A stretch of 61,272 nt of DNA from Saprospiraceae bacterium. GTDB lineage: Bacteria > Bacteroidota > Bacteroidia > Chitinophagales > Saprospiraceae. The notes beneath the pieces were generated by a model, which did not search any database, had not been told where the DNA came from, and was given only the letters and a program-made list of their open reading frames with translations. Location: NCBI GenBank assembly GCA_013214355.1, contig JABSSL010000027.1, forward strand, positions 1 to 61,272. The letters run 5' to 3'. Within the stretch, counting starts at the first letter, position 1. Each line of letters opens with the position of its first letter. This document shows positions 7,996 to 14,907 of this stretch, piece by piece. The position numbers and the translations under genes were made by a program.

Positions 7996-9921
7996 CTACT
8001 TCATTTGGATCTCCATAATAGGGATCTGGATTTCAACTCGGGTTCCTTGAGCTTCACCTGTCGCAGGATCCTTTAAATCAATTATCTCAACAAATAATTC
8101 CTCCTTGGAATTATGTAGGATACTAAGCCGTTCTTCAGTAATCCGCGTCCCTTTAGATCGGTGGTTTTGGAACTGTGGATCCTCCATTTTTAATTGCGCA
8201 GCCTTCTCTCGACCAATGCCATTGTCCTCCACCACACACAGGATGGTTTCCTCATCCTCCTCCCCGGAGAAAGAGAAAGTCACCGTTAACGTACCATTTT
8301 CTCTACTACGGAGTCCGTGCTCAATAGCATTTTCCACATAAGGCTGGACAATCATCGTCGGTACCCCCAGAATATCCTCTTCAATTTCGTCATCTACGAT
8401 GATTTTGTAATTGAGCTTTTCCTGAAACCGTAATTTCTCGTTGATGTAGAGGTAATTTTCCAAGAAATCAATCTCCTTTTCCAGAGAAATGATCTCCAAA
8501 TCGGAATGATCTAAACTCTGGCGCATCAGCGTCGCAAACTTGGCTAGGTATTTAGCAGCAGATGAGACGTCATTTGAGGTAATGAAGTGCTGTATGGAGT
8601 TCAAGGCATTGTACATAAAGTGCGGGTTCATCTGTGCCCGCAAAGCCTTGAGTTGAAGTTTTGTAGCCTGAAGTCGAAGCAACTCCGTCTCCTGCTTTTT
8701 CTTATCTGCCTCGTATTGAACTTCCAATTCCATCTGTTGCCGCTTATTCACTTCCTCGGAATACTGCTCTGCAAACTTATCGTGCAGCAGCTGATATTCA
8801 TAGGCATTTTTGAAGTCCTCCAATTCCGCATAAAAGGCAGCCATGTCTTTGCAGACGATGGCCATCTGCCGGGAATCTTCTGTCAGACTCGCATTTTCAT
8901 AGGCCAGTGCAAAGTGCGCGAGCGCCAAGTCCGGTTCATCAATTTCACTATACAGCCGACCTCGCCAGGATTCAATAATGGAGAAGTTGTAATAATCTTC
9001 CTCTGAGTTTTCCTTATAAAGCGACTCCGCGCGATCAAAGAGTTCCAGCGCTTCCGTATACATCTCTCGATCGAAATAACAGTAACCCAGGTTGGCATAG
9101 GCTCCCGCCCGAGCATTAGGACTGTTGTCGTCCGTAACCTCAATAGCTTTTTGAAAATAAGCTTCAGCGTTTTCCTGTTCATCCATGGCCATATAGCCAT
9201 TACCTACATTCAAGTAGTGCCAGGATAGACGAGAGCGCATTGGCATGGACTCACAGATCTCAATTACACGCAAATAGGCGCGTACACTTTTGGGGTACTC
9301 ATCATTGCGTTCATAGACACGTCCTAGACCACTATGAATAAGGGTAAGGAAGTATCGATCCTTTAAAGCTAAGGGTGGATCCAAGCGCTGAATGGTCTTT
9401 TCGGCATTGAGCAGGAGTTCAATTGCTTTAGAATAATTCTTGTAGTGTAGGTTCATAAACCCTTCTCTACAAGTCATGTAGGCGCTCAGGCGTTGATCGG
9501 GAAAGTTCTTGAGGAGTTTTGATGCCTTATCCAGCTTCTCAGCGGCCTCTTCGAGGCGCTCCAAGTTCATCAGTGTTCCCGCGTAATCAATAAAGGTCTC
9601 CGCTAGTTGTTTGACGGTTCCTCTTTCCTCGAGAATATCAATGGCGGCCAGGAAGTGCTGCTCCGCAGTATCAAAATGGTATAGCTGATTATCTAGATTA
9701 GCTCGATTGAGCTCATAGTTTAACTTAAAATCAGGGTAATCGTGGGTTTGGAAAATAACGGTTTGTTCTTCCAACAGCTCAGTAGCACGCTTGATATTAG
9801 TGAAGGTGTAGCAGTCAGTCATCTTATCGATGAGTAGGAGGCGCTGCATGGGGTCCTTCTGCTGGCTCAGTTTCAGCTCGTACTGCTGATTGATCACCAC
9901 GTTGGGTAGTGTCGTTATCAT
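7996..9921 (-). CDS. Soluble TPR-containing LytS-type sensor histidine kinase
   Basis: This 641-aa protein consists of TPR repeats over roughly residues 1-380 (e.g. SWHYLNVGNGYMAMDEQENAEAYFQKAIEV), a coiled coil (~385-425, EVNKRQQMELEVQYEADKKKQETELLRLQ), and a LytS-family kinase. The kinase has the phospho-acceptor box LRAQMNPHFMYNALNSIQHF, then an ATPase domain with N-box VQPYVENAIEHGL and G-box VVEDNGIGR. I see no transmembrane helix or signal peptide, so the signal must be sensed inside the cell. Its natural partner is the LytTR regulator at 10933-11694. Between them sits the GG-leader peptide gene. Confidence 0.92.
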   Translation of the reverse strand: MITTLPNVVINQQYELKLSQQKDPMQRLLLIDKMTDCYTFTNIKRATELLEEQTVIFQTHDYPDFKLNYELNRANLDNQLYHFDTAEQHFLAAIDILEERGTVKQLAETFIDYAGTLMNLERLEEAAEKLDKASKLLKNFPDQRLSAYMTCREGFMNLHYKNYSKAIELLLNAEKTIQRLDPPLALKDRYFLTLIHSGLGRVYERNDEYPKSVRAYLRVIEICESMPMRSRLSWHYLNVGNGYMAMDEQENAEAYFQKAIEVTDDNSPNARAGAYANLGYCYFDREMYTEALELFDRAESLYKENSEEDYYNFSIIESWRGRLYSEIDEPDLALAHFALAYENASLTEDSRQMAIVCKDMAAFYAELEDFKNAYEYQLLHDKFAEQYSEEVNKRQQMELEVQYEADKKKQETELLRLQATKLQLKALRAQMNPHFMYNALNSIQHFITSNDVSSAAKYLAKFATLMRQSLDHSDLEIISLEKEIDFLENYLYINEKLRFQEKLNYKIIVDDEIEEDILGVPTMIVQPYVENAIEHGLRSRENGTLTVTFSFSGEEDEETILCVVEDNGIGREKAAQLKMEDPQFQNHRSKGTRITEERLSILHNSKEELFVEIIDLKDPATGEAQGTRVEIQIPIMEIQMK

Positions 9922-10293
9922 AATTTCCAGGTTAACTTTATCCTAGCGTAAAAATCCCCCCTTCAAAATTGGTTGGGCTTGCTCTTGATAGGCAAGCCAT
10001 TAGTTTGTACGGCAGAGAAAAATTTTGGTTTCCCTGGTCCTTAGTAGTTTCCTTGAATAAATATGATAATCGGTCTGTAGGGCAGTCACCACGGGGCAAG
10101 ATGATCCAGTGTAGTCAGAATAGATCATCCCTTTCACCAAAGGAGCTACAGGGCTTAAACGTGCCACTGCCTAGCTTCAATAATGCGCTTTAGTGGGTTT
10201 TGCCTAAGATAGTGGAGTTTTGATTATTTGACAACTCCCAGATTAGGGAGTTAGGATTATAAGTAGATGTTACTCTATAATTGTTAGTATTGT
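9922..10293. other. Intergenic stretch between kinase and GG-peptide gene
   Basis: About 370 bases. A plus-strand open frame (9969-10193) shows no recognisable features and is probably spurious. A perfect 7-bp hairpin (AACTCCC 10233-10239 / GGGAGTT 10246-10252) lies just downstream of the peptide gene on the minus strand; without a T-run it is at most a weak terminator or an mRNA stability element. Confidence 0.4.
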
Positions 10294-10440
10294 TTATTGC
10301 GGAACAATGCCTCCACAACCATTATTCCATTTGTTTTTCTTCTTGTCGTTTTTCCCTCCGACAATCTTTTTCATGTCCTTTTTCTGCAAGGTTTTAAGGT
10401 CCTTTTTGAGATCGTCCAGACTTTTTTTCGGTTTTCCCAT
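10294..10440 (-). CDS. 48-aa double-glycine-leader peptide precursor
   Basis: This small frame starts with ATG at 10438-10440 and stops with TAA at 10294-10296. The N-terminal part is a charged amphipathic leader (MGKPKKSLDDLKKDLKTL then QKKDMKKIVGG) ending in a Gly-Gly, the cleavage signature of peptides exported by C39-peptidase ABC transporters. The predicted mature peptide is ~19 residues: a basic stretch KNDKKKNK followed by WNNGCGGIVPQ with one cysteine. Bacteroidota natural-product/bacteriocin-type precursors share this leader style. The gene lies between a LytTR response regulator and a TPR histidine kinase, all minus strand, which suggests a signalling peptide. No exporter is seen in the window. 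The peptide could instead be a bacteriocin or a modified-peptide precursor. Confidence 0.72.
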   Translation of the reverse strand: MGKPKKSLDDLKKDLKTLQKKDMKKIVGGKNDKKKNKWNNGCGGIVPQ

Positions 10441-10932
10441 AGTCTCTAATTTAGTATATCGCGGGATGAAATAGTATTATACTTGCGACTCACTTCATTG
10501 AAGTAAAAGTACAAAATTATTTAAAAGCACAAAAGAATGTAATAGCAAATGAAGGATTATTGCTTAGTACTGGTTCAGACCGAACCCTAGCATGACGTGG
10601 AGAACACAACAGACTGATTATTAACTATATACCACAAAATATTATCAGTCAACTAATAACATATAATAAAACAATTAGTTCTGTTTCCACACCACTTCTT
10701 CCTCCGGAAAGACTAACACGACAACTAAAAGTAAAACATATGGTATTTAGAAATATGTACGCATTAATCTTAAAAAGGTTGCCCTAAATTCCAATAAAAA
10801 TTAATTAAAATCCTCCGTAAATGTAATACTGGAAATGTCTTATAGCCCTTGCTTTCCATGACGGTTAAACAAGGGAAATCTAACGTTTCAAGCTACAAAA
10901 GGTCGCCGTTTTCCTTCAATGATTTCTGTATA
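10441..10932. other. Long AT-rich leader/intergenic region upstream of GG-peptide gene
   Basis: Nearly 500 bases between the peptide gene and the response regulator gene. Besides the candidate promoter near 10503-10519 I find no gene, terminator or repeat. The length suggests that the peptide gene has its own promoter rather than being read only from the regulator gene. Confidence 0.45.
10512..10519 (-). promoter_or_regulatory. Candidate -7 element of the GG-peptide gene
   Basis: On the minus strand the sequence is TAATTTTG, an exact match to the Bacteroidota -7 consensus TAnnTTTG, 72 bp before the start codon. It is directly followed by GTACTTTTAC, a 10-mer that also occurs before the LytTR regulator gene. 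The -33 TTG at ideal spacing is not obvious. Confidence 0.4.
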
Positions 10933-11694
10933 TTATAAGCCTTCCTGGAGTCTTCTCATTTGCTCCATAAAGGCGGGGCGTCTTCTTCGGCTAACTTCGA
11001 TCTTGATGTCGTCATCCATGACTAAATATCCTCCATCTCCTTTCACGAATTTGCGCATGAAATTGAGATTGATGACATGTCGTTTATGAACTCTGTAGAA
11101 ATTAAAGGGCGCTAAAAGGTCTTCGTAAGATTTTATCGTTTTGGAGGCTGTGATTCGCTCTCCACTATTGAGATATATGTGTGTATAATTATCCTCTGCT
11201 TCAAATCGTACAATATCTTTGATATTGACGAAATAGATACCATCGAGGGCCGAGATACTCATCTTGGTAAACGCATTGGGATTGCTGTAGTGATGATTGA
11301 ACAATTCATAGCGTTTGTCCATTTCACTCTCCTTCCGGGGCCGGATCCTAGAAACTGCCTCTACCAATAAATCTACGTCGATCGGCTTGATGATGTATCC
11401 GATAGAACTGTACTCGCATGCCTTGATTGCATAATCATGGTAAGCGGTAACAAATATAACTTCGAATTTGATGGGTCGTAACTGATTCAGTAATTTAAAT
11501 ACCAAACCGTCTGGCAAGCTGATATCAAGAAATGCTACGTCTGGCTTGACATCGTTGTCGCTTAGTAGTTTTTTGCCTTCTTCAATTGTTCGAGCTTCTC
11601 CTACGAGCTCAATGTTGTCGCAATGTTTGGCTAAGAGGGTTTTTAAGTTGTTTAAACCATTCAACTCATCTTCAACAATAACTGCTTTTAGCAC
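10933..11694 (-). CDS. LytTR-family response regulator
   Basis: This 253-aa protein has a receiver domain (1-~120) with the acidic pocket E8-D9, phospho-acceptor D57 (VAFLDISLPDG), T83 and K103 (IIKPID). A LytTR DNA-binding domain follows (~145-250: SALDGIYFVNIKDIVRFEAEDNYTHIYL, FYRVHKRHVINLNFMRKF). It is the expected partner of a LytS-type kinase; the nearest is encoded at 7996-9921 on the same strand, with the GG-peptide gene in between. Such regulators bind paired direct repeats. The 10-mer GTACTTTTAC occurs upstream of both this gene and the peptide gene. Confidence 0.94.
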   Translation of the reverse strand: MLKAVIVEDELNGLNNLKTLLAKHCDNIELVGEARTIEEGKKLLSDNDVKPDVAFLDISLPDGLVFKLLNQLRPIKFEVIFVTAYHDYAIKACEYSSIGYIIKPIDVDLLVEAVSRIRPRKESEMDKRYELFNHHYSNPNAFTKMSISALDGIYFVNIKDIVRFEAEDNYTHIYLNSGERITASKTIKSYEDLLAPFNFYRVHKRHVINLNFMRKFVKGDGGYLVMDDDIKIEVSRRRRPAFMEQMRRLQEGL

Positions 11695-12085
11695 ATCAAT
11701 CGGTTTTACTTTCTAAATAATTTGTAAAAGTACCTATAAGAACGAAAATACTGAAAAAAATATTGAACCGATGAGGATACGGTAGGCTCGCACTGAGATC
11801 GGTTATTTTGTGACCTATTTTGCCCTATAAAGTCTCTAAACAGTAGTAGCCAGTAAAAGTAAAGGCCACTAAAAATAGGAGGCCCATTCGGCTATTTTTG
11901 CTGCCTACTGGCCGAAAAAATGCAGCTATTACTAAGAAAATACGATATCATTAGCCCCAACTTCTCGGCTAGAGGCAAGGGGAAGAGGCAGGCCAGATAG
12001 GCTTTTTCACCTCTTTTTCTTACCGTCGACCGGGTTTATCAAAGAAGGTTGATATTTTTGAGTCATCCAGAGAAGCTAATCCATT
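11695..12085. other. Divergent intergenic region
   Basis: About 390 bases between the LytTR regulator and the potassium channel gene. It contains GTAAAAGTAC (11724-11733) and two related direct words, CAGTAAAAGTA and CACTAAAAATA, around 11850-11876 that could be regulator sites. No gene was seen. Confidence 0.4.
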
Positions 12086-12922
12086 ATGAGTAAACCGATC
12101 AAGCGTAATAAGACTAAGGAAAGAATACACGAGGTAATTTTTGAAGCAGACACGCCCATGGGGCGTACCTTTGACATTTGTCTGCTAATCGTAATCTCGA
12201 TTAGTGTACTGATTGTGATGCTGGAATCGGTCGATTATATTCAAGTAAAGTATGCATCTCTATTCTTTATCCTGGAATGGATTTTCACCATCATCTTCAC
12301 CATAGAATATGGCCTTAGACTATATGCCGTTTATCGTCCAGTAAAGTACATGACCAGCTTTTTTGGCGTGATAGATTTATTGGCTATCCTCCCAGCCTAC
12401 CTTAGTCTGTTCTTCGTGGGTACGCACTATTTTATCGTCATTCGAGCAATGCGACTCATTCGAATCTTCCGAATCTTTAAACTTGGACACTTTCTCAAAG
12501 AAGGGGCTATCATCACCAATGCTCTGAGGGCGAGCAGAGCCAAGATTTTTGTTTTCCTCATGTCAGTGACACTACTAGTTATTATTATTGGAGCCTTTAT
12601 GTACGTAGTCGAGGGGGGCAATAATGATAGCTTCTCCAGTATACCAAGAAGTATATATTGGGCAATCGTAACACTGACCACGGTGGGATATGGAGATATT
12701 GTACCTAAAACGGAATTAGGACAATTCTTTTCTGCCGTGGTAATGATCCTCGGTTATGCGATTATTGCAGTGCCCACAGGTATTGTATCGGCCGAGATGG
12801 TCAATGCTACAAACGCTACCAAGAACAACACACAAGCCTGCCGTTATTGTGGTGGGGAAGGACATGATGACGACGCAGTGCATTGTAAATACTGTGGAGA
12901 ACTCCTCAATGAAGATGATTAA
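12086..12922 (+). CDS. Voltage-gated-type potassium channel with C-terminal zinc ribbon
   Basis: This 278-aa six-helix channel of the Kv/KvAP type has helices S1-S4 within residues ~28-145. S4 carries regularly spaced arginines (IRAMRLIRIFRIFKLGHF). S5, the pore loop and S6 follow, with the K+ selectivity filter TTVGYGDIVP. After S6 (VVMILGYAIIAVPTGIVSAEM) comes a short cytosolic tail with two CxxC knuckles, CRYCGGEGHDDDAVHCKYCGE, a zinc-ribbon-like element. This suggests metal or redox control of gating or assembly, but that is inference. The gene is convergent with the GIY-YIG gene, 7 bp apart. Confidence 0.93.
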   Translation: MSKPIKRNKTKERIHEVIFEADTPMGRTFDICLLIVISISVLIVMLESVDYIQVKYASLFFILEWIFTIIFTIEYGLRLYAVYRPVKYMTSFFGVIDLLAILPAYLSLFFVGTHYFIVIRAMRLIRIFRIFKLGHFLKEGAIITNALRASRAKIFVFLMSVTLLVIIIGAFMYVVEGGNNDSFSSIPRSIYWAIVTLTTVGYGDIVPKTELGQFFSAVVMILGYAIIAVPTGIVSAEMVNATNATKNNTQACRYCGGEGHDDDAVHCKYCGELLNEDD

Positions 12923-12929
12923 GCAGATG

Positions 12930-13289
12930 CTATCGCCTTTTTGAGACTCGGTGATAGCCACGCTCATCGTAAGGGGTGAGTTTCTCCAGGTAGAACTCCT
13001 CTAGCAAACTAAGCTCTTCAGAATAGTCTGAAGTGTCATCGCGATGTGGTAGCTCTTCTAGAATTTCAAATACGAAGTTCTCCTCCTTACCTGTATTCCA
13101 ATCCTTTTGCAATAGCTTGTTTCTATGACTTCCCATATTGAGCTGAAAGCGATGTCGGTTCCAAATGGCGCTGAGGTTAGGGCTACTTCCGATTAATAGC
13201 TTCCCATTGGAAAGATTGCGGATTTGGAAGGCTCCCATCTTGAATTTCATTTCCTTGTAGGCGGACTTATGGGCTTTGCGGTCTTTCAT
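12930..13289 (-). CDS. GIY-YIG-fold family protein with degenerate motif
   Basis: This 119-aa protein is recognisable as the Bacteroidota GIY-YIG branch by GAFQIRNLSNGKLLIGSS, IWNRHRFQLNMGSHRNKLLQKDW and LLEEFYLEKL. The two name-giving tyrosines are changed: GIY reads GAF (residues 19-21) and YIG reads LIG (33-35). Classical members use these tyrosines with an Arg and a Glu to cut DNA. Here catalysis is therefore doubtful and a binding or structural role is possible. An alternative start is at M14 or M18. Confidence 0.8.
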   Translation of the reverse strand: MKDRKAHKSAYKEMKFKMGAFQIRNLSNGKLLIGSSPNLSAIWNRHRFQLNMGSHRNKLLQKDWNTGKEENFVFEILEELPHRDDTSDYSEELSLLEEFYLEKLTPYDERGYHRVSKRR

Positions 13290-13373
13290 AAATGGATAGG
13301 CAGGTGAAATGATCAGTTCATTGTTGTGTCGACAGGAACAACCCCTTCAGTCTTGCAAAAGTTCCTCATTCCC

Positions 13374-13670
13374 CTATTCCACCACCGCCAATACTTCCAC
13401 ACTCCAAGCTTGTGGTTTATCACTAAAAAGAGCCTTGGTGTCCGCCCACGTAGATTGGAATAGATCAGAGTAACGATACGCATTCAATGCATCTTCATCC
13501 TCCCAATAACTGTAGGTAAAGAAAATCTCTGGCCGATTAATATCTCTAAACAACTCAAGATGATGGCAGCCCGGAAAGCTTCGGATATGCTGTTTCTTTT
13601 CTGTAAAGATGTCAATAAAGGTATCAACCTGATCCCTTTGGAAGGTCATTTTGACAATGCGTTTAATCAT
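13374..13670 (-). CDS. Antibiotic biosynthesis monooxygenase (ABM)-domain protein
   Basis: This 98-aa single-domain protein has the dimeric ferredoxin-like ABM fold: an opening strand IKRIVKMTFQRDQVDTFIDIF, then SFPGCHHLELFRDINRPEIFFTYSYWEDEDALNAYRYSDLFQSTW. This matches the YgiN/ABM family pattern of quinol or other small-molecule monooxygenases. The substrate cannot be predicted. It starts 15 bp after the SAM-hydrolase stop on the same strand and is probably co-transcribed with it. Confidence 0.87.
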   Translation of the reverse strand: MIKRIVKMTFQRDQVDTFIDIFTEKKQHIRSFPGCHHLELFRDINRPEIFFTYSYWEDEDALNAYRYSDLFQSTWADTKALFSDKPQAWSVEVLAVVE

Positions 13671-13684
13671 TGATGTATAGTAGA

Positions 13685-14461
13685 TTAAGTCGTGCGGAAA
13701 TCAATTTGTACTGTGTCCTCCACCTTCAAACCAAACAAGCTACTTGCTTTCCCCATATTAACAGCAATCTCCAACAAATCAGCAGAATTAAAAAGGCAGA
13801 GAATTTCTCCTACCTCCACATCCTGGTATTGTTCGGAAAGAGAAGTAATTGGATCGTGACGTTTGAAGAATAGGCTGAAGGCTCTCCCCTGCCCTACTTG
13901 CTCAAAAACCGCTTTACTGATGTTAAGGATCACGTTCTCAAACTGATCTACGTGAATCACAGATCCTCGAATTTGAGAATGGCTTTGCACAGGAGTAAAG
14001 GTGATTCGCTGCACTAGATCTTTGACCGGAGATCCTATCTCTTGAATAGGTTTACCTGCCGCTAAATGTCCAATAGCCGTGGCGTATACTTCAGCCAAAG
14101 GGAAACGCGCCTCAGGCTTACTTTCTAGTTGGTAAACGGATTGGGGAACAGCGCCAAAAATGAGCGAGAAGACACCATTATCGGGGCCTATAAAGAAATG
14201 ATTTTCATGTGCAATGGCCACAAATCCCTTATCCTTTTCCTCCGGATAATCATTTACACTGATGAGATGAATTGTACCCGCTGGAAAGCTTTGCCAGCAA
14301 TTCTTAAAGATAAAGGCCGCCTGTACGATATCGTAATTGGGAATATCATGGGCCAGATCCACCAATTGAATCTGCTCGTTTTTACAAAGGATAGCCCCTT
14401 TAATCATTGGGAGATAATAGTCTTTCCAGCCGAAATCACTTGTCAGGGTTACGATAGGCAT
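13685..14461 (-). CDS. SAM hydroxide adenosyltransferase (DUF62 family)
   Basis: This 258-aa protein starts with the family hallmark VTLTSDFGWKDYYLPMIKGAIL. It continues with LVDLAHDIPNYDIVQAAFIF, the conserved HLISVNDYP segment and FFIGPDNGVFSLIF. The C-terminal beta-barrel carries VIHVDQFENVILNI. Members split S-adenosylmethionine into adenosine and methionine using water/hydroxide; related fluorinases use halide. Length and motifs are complete. It is divergent from the phoH region with a candidate small RNA in between. Confidence 0.92.
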   Translation of the reverse strand: MPIVTLTSDFGWKDYYLPMIKGAILCKNEQIQLVDLAHDIPNYDIVQAAFIFKNCWQSFPAGTIHLISVNDYPEEKDKGFVAIAHENHFFIGPDNGVFSLIFGAVPQSVYQLESKPEARFPLAEVYATAIGHLAAGKPIQEIGSPVKDLVQRITFTPVQSHSQIRGSVIHVDQFENVILNISKAVFEQVGQGRAFSLFFKRHDPITSLSEQYQDVEVGEILCLFNSADLLEIAVNMGKASSLFGLKVEDTVQIDFRTT

Positions 14462-14652
14462 AGCTCATGGATCGCTGTTGTGCTCGCAAATATACAAGGA
14501 TTTCCGCTTTTCCTGTATGTCGGTACCGTATACTTGTTCTTCTTGTTTCCGACCCACTAAGCAGGCTGATCCACGGCTCCGTCCTACGAAGAACTGCTGT
14601 TAGCATCCGCTTTTTTGTCTTCCCTTAGCACAAAAGCTGCTTGAATAATAGC
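14462..14652. other. Intergenic region upstream of candidate RNA
   Basis: The first part of the 446-bp gap before phoH. It must hold the promoter of the minus-strand SAM-transferase gene. I see no gene here. The rest of the gap is covered by the RNA and promoter entries. Confidence 0.4.
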
Positions 14653-14660
14653 TATCTTTG
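14653..14660 (+). promoter_or_regulatory. Candidate promoter of small RNA (TATCTTTG)
   Basis: TATCTTTG exactly matches the Bacteroidota -7 consensus TAnnTTTG. It lies directly before the structured segment 14661-14765, so transcription would start near 14666. A clean TTG at -33 is not seen (TTA about 22 bases upstream). Confidence 0.5.
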
Positions 14661-14765
14661 TACAGCGGGAACGAAAGTCCCGTTCTCAGTGTTTTATTAT
14701 TGCTCCCGCAGCATTTGTGTTTTACGCTGCAAACACTTAGTCGGAGCAGGGTTTTAATTTATATT
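14661..14765 (+). ncRNA. Candidate structured small RNA upstream of phoH
   Basis: This ~100-nt segment directly follows a TAnnTTTG promoter and has no open frame. It can fold into nested helices: CCC...CTC (14679-14687) with GAG...GGG (14744-14751); AGTGTTT (14688-14694 region) with AAACACT; and GCAGC with GCTGC as the apical stem. An alternative 5' hairpin, CGGGA/TCCCG around an ACGAAAG loop, competes for the same CCC. The 3' side runs into GGGTTTTAATTTATATTT, a terminator-like tail. It could be an independent sRNA, a 6S-type RNA or the leader of phoH; I cannot assign a family. Confidence 0.45.
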
Positions 14766-14776
14766 TAACCCGATAA

Positions 14777-14809
14777 TTGAGCTTCTCAACCGAAGTTCAG
14801 TTATATTTG
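14777..14809 (+). promoter_or_regulatory. Candidate phoH promoter
   Basis: TTG at 14777-14779 and TATATTTG at 14802-14809, separated by 22 bases, fit the Bacteroidota -33/-7 promoter pattern. The predicted start near 14816 would give a leader of about 90 nt. It contains a purine-rich AAAAGGAGA (14825-14833) and an imperfect hairpin ending in six T (14847-14887). Confidence 0.5.
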
Positions 14810-14846
14810 ATCAACAAGTGGGCTAAAAGGAGATATTTTCTTCAAG

Positions 14847-14887
14847 TAGCTCATATTCTAGGCGCGCAATGTCTAGAGCTATTTTTT
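14847..14887 (+). promoter_or_regulatory. Possible attenuator-like hairpin in phoH leader
   Basis: TAGCTC (14847-14852) can pair with GAGCTA (14876-14881), with extra pairs inside, followed by TTTTTT at 14882-14887. It sits 20 bp before the phoH start codon, so a terminator here would act on the phoH transcript. The stem has bulges, so this is a tentative call. Confidence 0.3.
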
Positions 14888-14907
14888 CATCTAATCGAAT
14901 CTAAGTA

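Noticed and set aside
9969-10193. 74-aa plus-strand frame near the TPR kinase start
   Set aside because: No recognisable domain, opposite strand to the locus, ordinary codon noise; the GG-peptide frame next to it is far better supported.
14661-14765. RNase P RNA or tmRNA
   Set aside because: The conserved RNase P start (GAGGAAAGUCCGG-like) and the tmRNA tRNA-like end are absent and the region is too short.
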